Source of the DNA: an uncultured Lachnospiraceae bacterium
GTDB lineage: Bacteria > Bacillota > Clostridia > Lachnospirales > Lachnospiraceae
Reading direction: 5' to 3'
DNA length: 6,512 bases
NCBI GenBank assembly: GCA_900554925.1
Contig: USJG01000130.1
Coordinates: 1-6,512, forward strand
Positions 5,826-6,512 of this stretch are shown in pieces. Both the position numbers and the translations under genes were made by a program. Below the pieces are notes generated by a model. That model was not told the origin of the DNA and did not search any database. It saw only the letters and a list, made by a program, of their open reading frames with translations. Positions within the stretch are counted from its first letter, which is position 1, and the number at the start of each line of letters is the position of its first letter.

Positions 5826-5834
5826 AAAGGGAGG
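5826..5834 (+). promoter_or_regulatory. Ribosome binding site fixing the VOC start
   Basis: AAAGGGAGG precedes ATG 5841 by six bases. Two earlier in-frame ATGs exist: 5790, inside the transporter gene, and 5817, whose only purine run ends two bases before it. The protein reading from 5841 (MGIDHIAMYV) starts exactly where this family normally begins. Confidence 0.75.
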
Positions 5835-5840
5835 ATTAGG

Positions 5841-6224
5841 ATGGGCATAGATCATATTGCCATGTATGTGAATGATCTGGAAAAAGCAAAGGATTTTTTC
5901 ACTACTTATTTTGAGGCAAAGGCAAATGATGGATATCATAATGAAAACACAGGACTGAGAACCTATTTTCTTACCTTTGAAGATGGCTGTCGGCTGGAGC
6001 TTATGAACAGGCCTGAGATGAGTGATCAGGAAAAGACACTTTTCAGCACCGGGTATGTACATATTGCATTCAATGCAGGAAGCAGGGAAAAGGTTGACCT
6101 TCTTACCAGGAGGCTTAAGGAGGATGGTTTTCAGGTGTTAAGCGGACCCAGAACCACAGGCGACGGATATTATGAAAGCTGTATCCTTGGAATAGAAGGA
6201 AATCAGATAGAGATTACGGAGTAA
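5841..6224 (+). CDS. VOC superfamily (glyoxalase/bleomycin-resistance fold) protein
   Basis: This 127-residue protein is a single vicinal-oxygen-chelate unit made of two beta-alpha-beta-beta-beta modules. The first starts IDHIAMYVNDLEKAKDFFTTYF (3-24) and ends with LELMNRP (52-58). The second starts YVHIAFNAGSREKVDLLTRRLKEDGF (72-97) and ends with GNQIEITE (120-127). The four positions that hold the metal in this superfamily are all filled: His5, Glu53, His74 and Glu124. An active metalloenzyme (lyase, isomerase or dioxygenase type) is therefore plausible. It is cytoplasmic and short, like the lyase/resistance-type members, and would act as a dimer. The substrate cannot be told from sequence. 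It lies between the transporter (34 bases) and birA (4 bases) and is probably co-transcribed, possibly processing something the transporter brings in; that link is a guess. Confidence 0.92.
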   Translation: MGIDHIAMYVNDLEKAKDFFTTYFEAKANDGYHNENTGLRTYFLTFEDGCRLELMNRPEMSDQEKTLFSTGYVHIAFNAGSREKVDLLTRRLKEDGFQVLSGPRTTGDGYYESCILGIEGNQIEITE

Positions 6225-6228
6225 AGCT

Positions 6229-6512
6229 ATGACCATAAAAGAGCAGGTACTATTACTATTGGAAAACCAGCGGGGAAGATTTTTTTCAGGGCAGGAGATA
6301 GCAGAAAAGCTGTCGGTAACCAGGGCCAGTGTCTGGAAAGCAGTTAAGGCATTGCAGAAGGAGGGCTATGCTATCGAAGCTGTCAATAATAAAGGCTATG
6401 CTCTGAAAAAGTCTCCGGATATTCTTTCCGCTGCCTATATTGACCAGAAGCTTAAGGAAGCAAAGGTCATGCTGAAGGTACAGGTGGAAAAGCAGGTGGA
6501 CTCTACCAACAA
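6229..6512 (+). CDS. birA: Biotin ligase/biotin repressor, N-terminal part
   Basis: This gene is cut by the window edge after 94 codons. The start is ATG 6229, with GGAG at 6218-6221 and a 4-base gap after the VOC stop. Residues 1-62 form a winged helix: KEQVLLLLENQRGRFFSGQEIAEKL (4-28), then SVTRASVWKAVKALQKEGY (29-47) as the recognition helix, and IEAVNNKGYAL (49-59) as the wing. After a linker (SPDILSAAYIDQKL) the sequence reaches VDSTN (90-94), the opening signature of the biotin protein ligase catalytic domain. The complete protein should be a bifunctional BirA that attaches biotin to carboxylases through biotinyl-AMP and represses biotin-uptake or synthesis genes. The downstream catalytic residues, including the GRGRxG motif, are out of view, so activity cannot be checked here. 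It has no obvious functional link to the upstream genes. Confidence 0.9.
   Translation, partial: MTIKEQVLLLLENQRGRFFSGQEIAEKLSVTRASVWKAVKALQKEGYAIEAVNNKGYALKKSPDILSAAYIDQKLKEAKVMLKVQVEKQVDSTN

Overview
The window looks like chromosomal DNA from a Gram-positive gut-type Clostridium relative, most likely a Lachnospiraceae member. The evidence is strong AGGAGG-type ribosome binding sites, moderate-to-low GC, sigma-A-like TTGACA/TATAAT promoters, and protein families (DUF3783, DUF3169-like, cupin-AraC, NimA-like flavoproteins) that are common in that group. This placement is inferred from style and family content, not from a marker gene. The window has nine genes, two of them cut by its edges. 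There are no RNA genes, insertion sequences or CRISPR arrays.

Region 1 (1-1770), plus strand: the C-terminal part of a surface protein with one C-terminal membrane anchor, then a DUF3783 protein, then a NimA-like/pyridoxamine-5'-phosphate-oxidase-fold flavoprotein. A clear intrinsic terminator (1724-1770) closes the block.

Region 2 (1771-3584), plus strand: a compact three-gene operon. It encodes an unrecognised protein ending in a glycine-zipper membrane hairpin (TTG start), a 68-residue Cro/CI-type regulator, and a six-helix membrane protein resembling DUF3169. The promoter is near consensus with an extended -10, and it lies inside a perfect 19-bp inverted repeat. The repeat resolves into two tandem TTGACAA-N6-TTGTCAA-type dyads about three helical turns apart, which is the layout expected of an autoregulated operator. 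This operon is the most interesting part of the window: the regulator is ordinary, but its two membrane partners have no known function.

Region 3 (3589-6512): a cupin-AraC regulator on the minus strand, convergent with region 2 with only 4 bases between the stop codons. It is divergent from a major facilitator transporter, which is followed closely by a vicinal-oxygen-chelate (glyoxalase-fold) protein and the start of a bifunctional biotin ligase/repressor (birA). The AraC protein is the obvious candidate regulator of the transporter. The VOC and birA genes follow at 34 and 4 bases with no terminator between them, so they are probably co-transcribed with the transporter.
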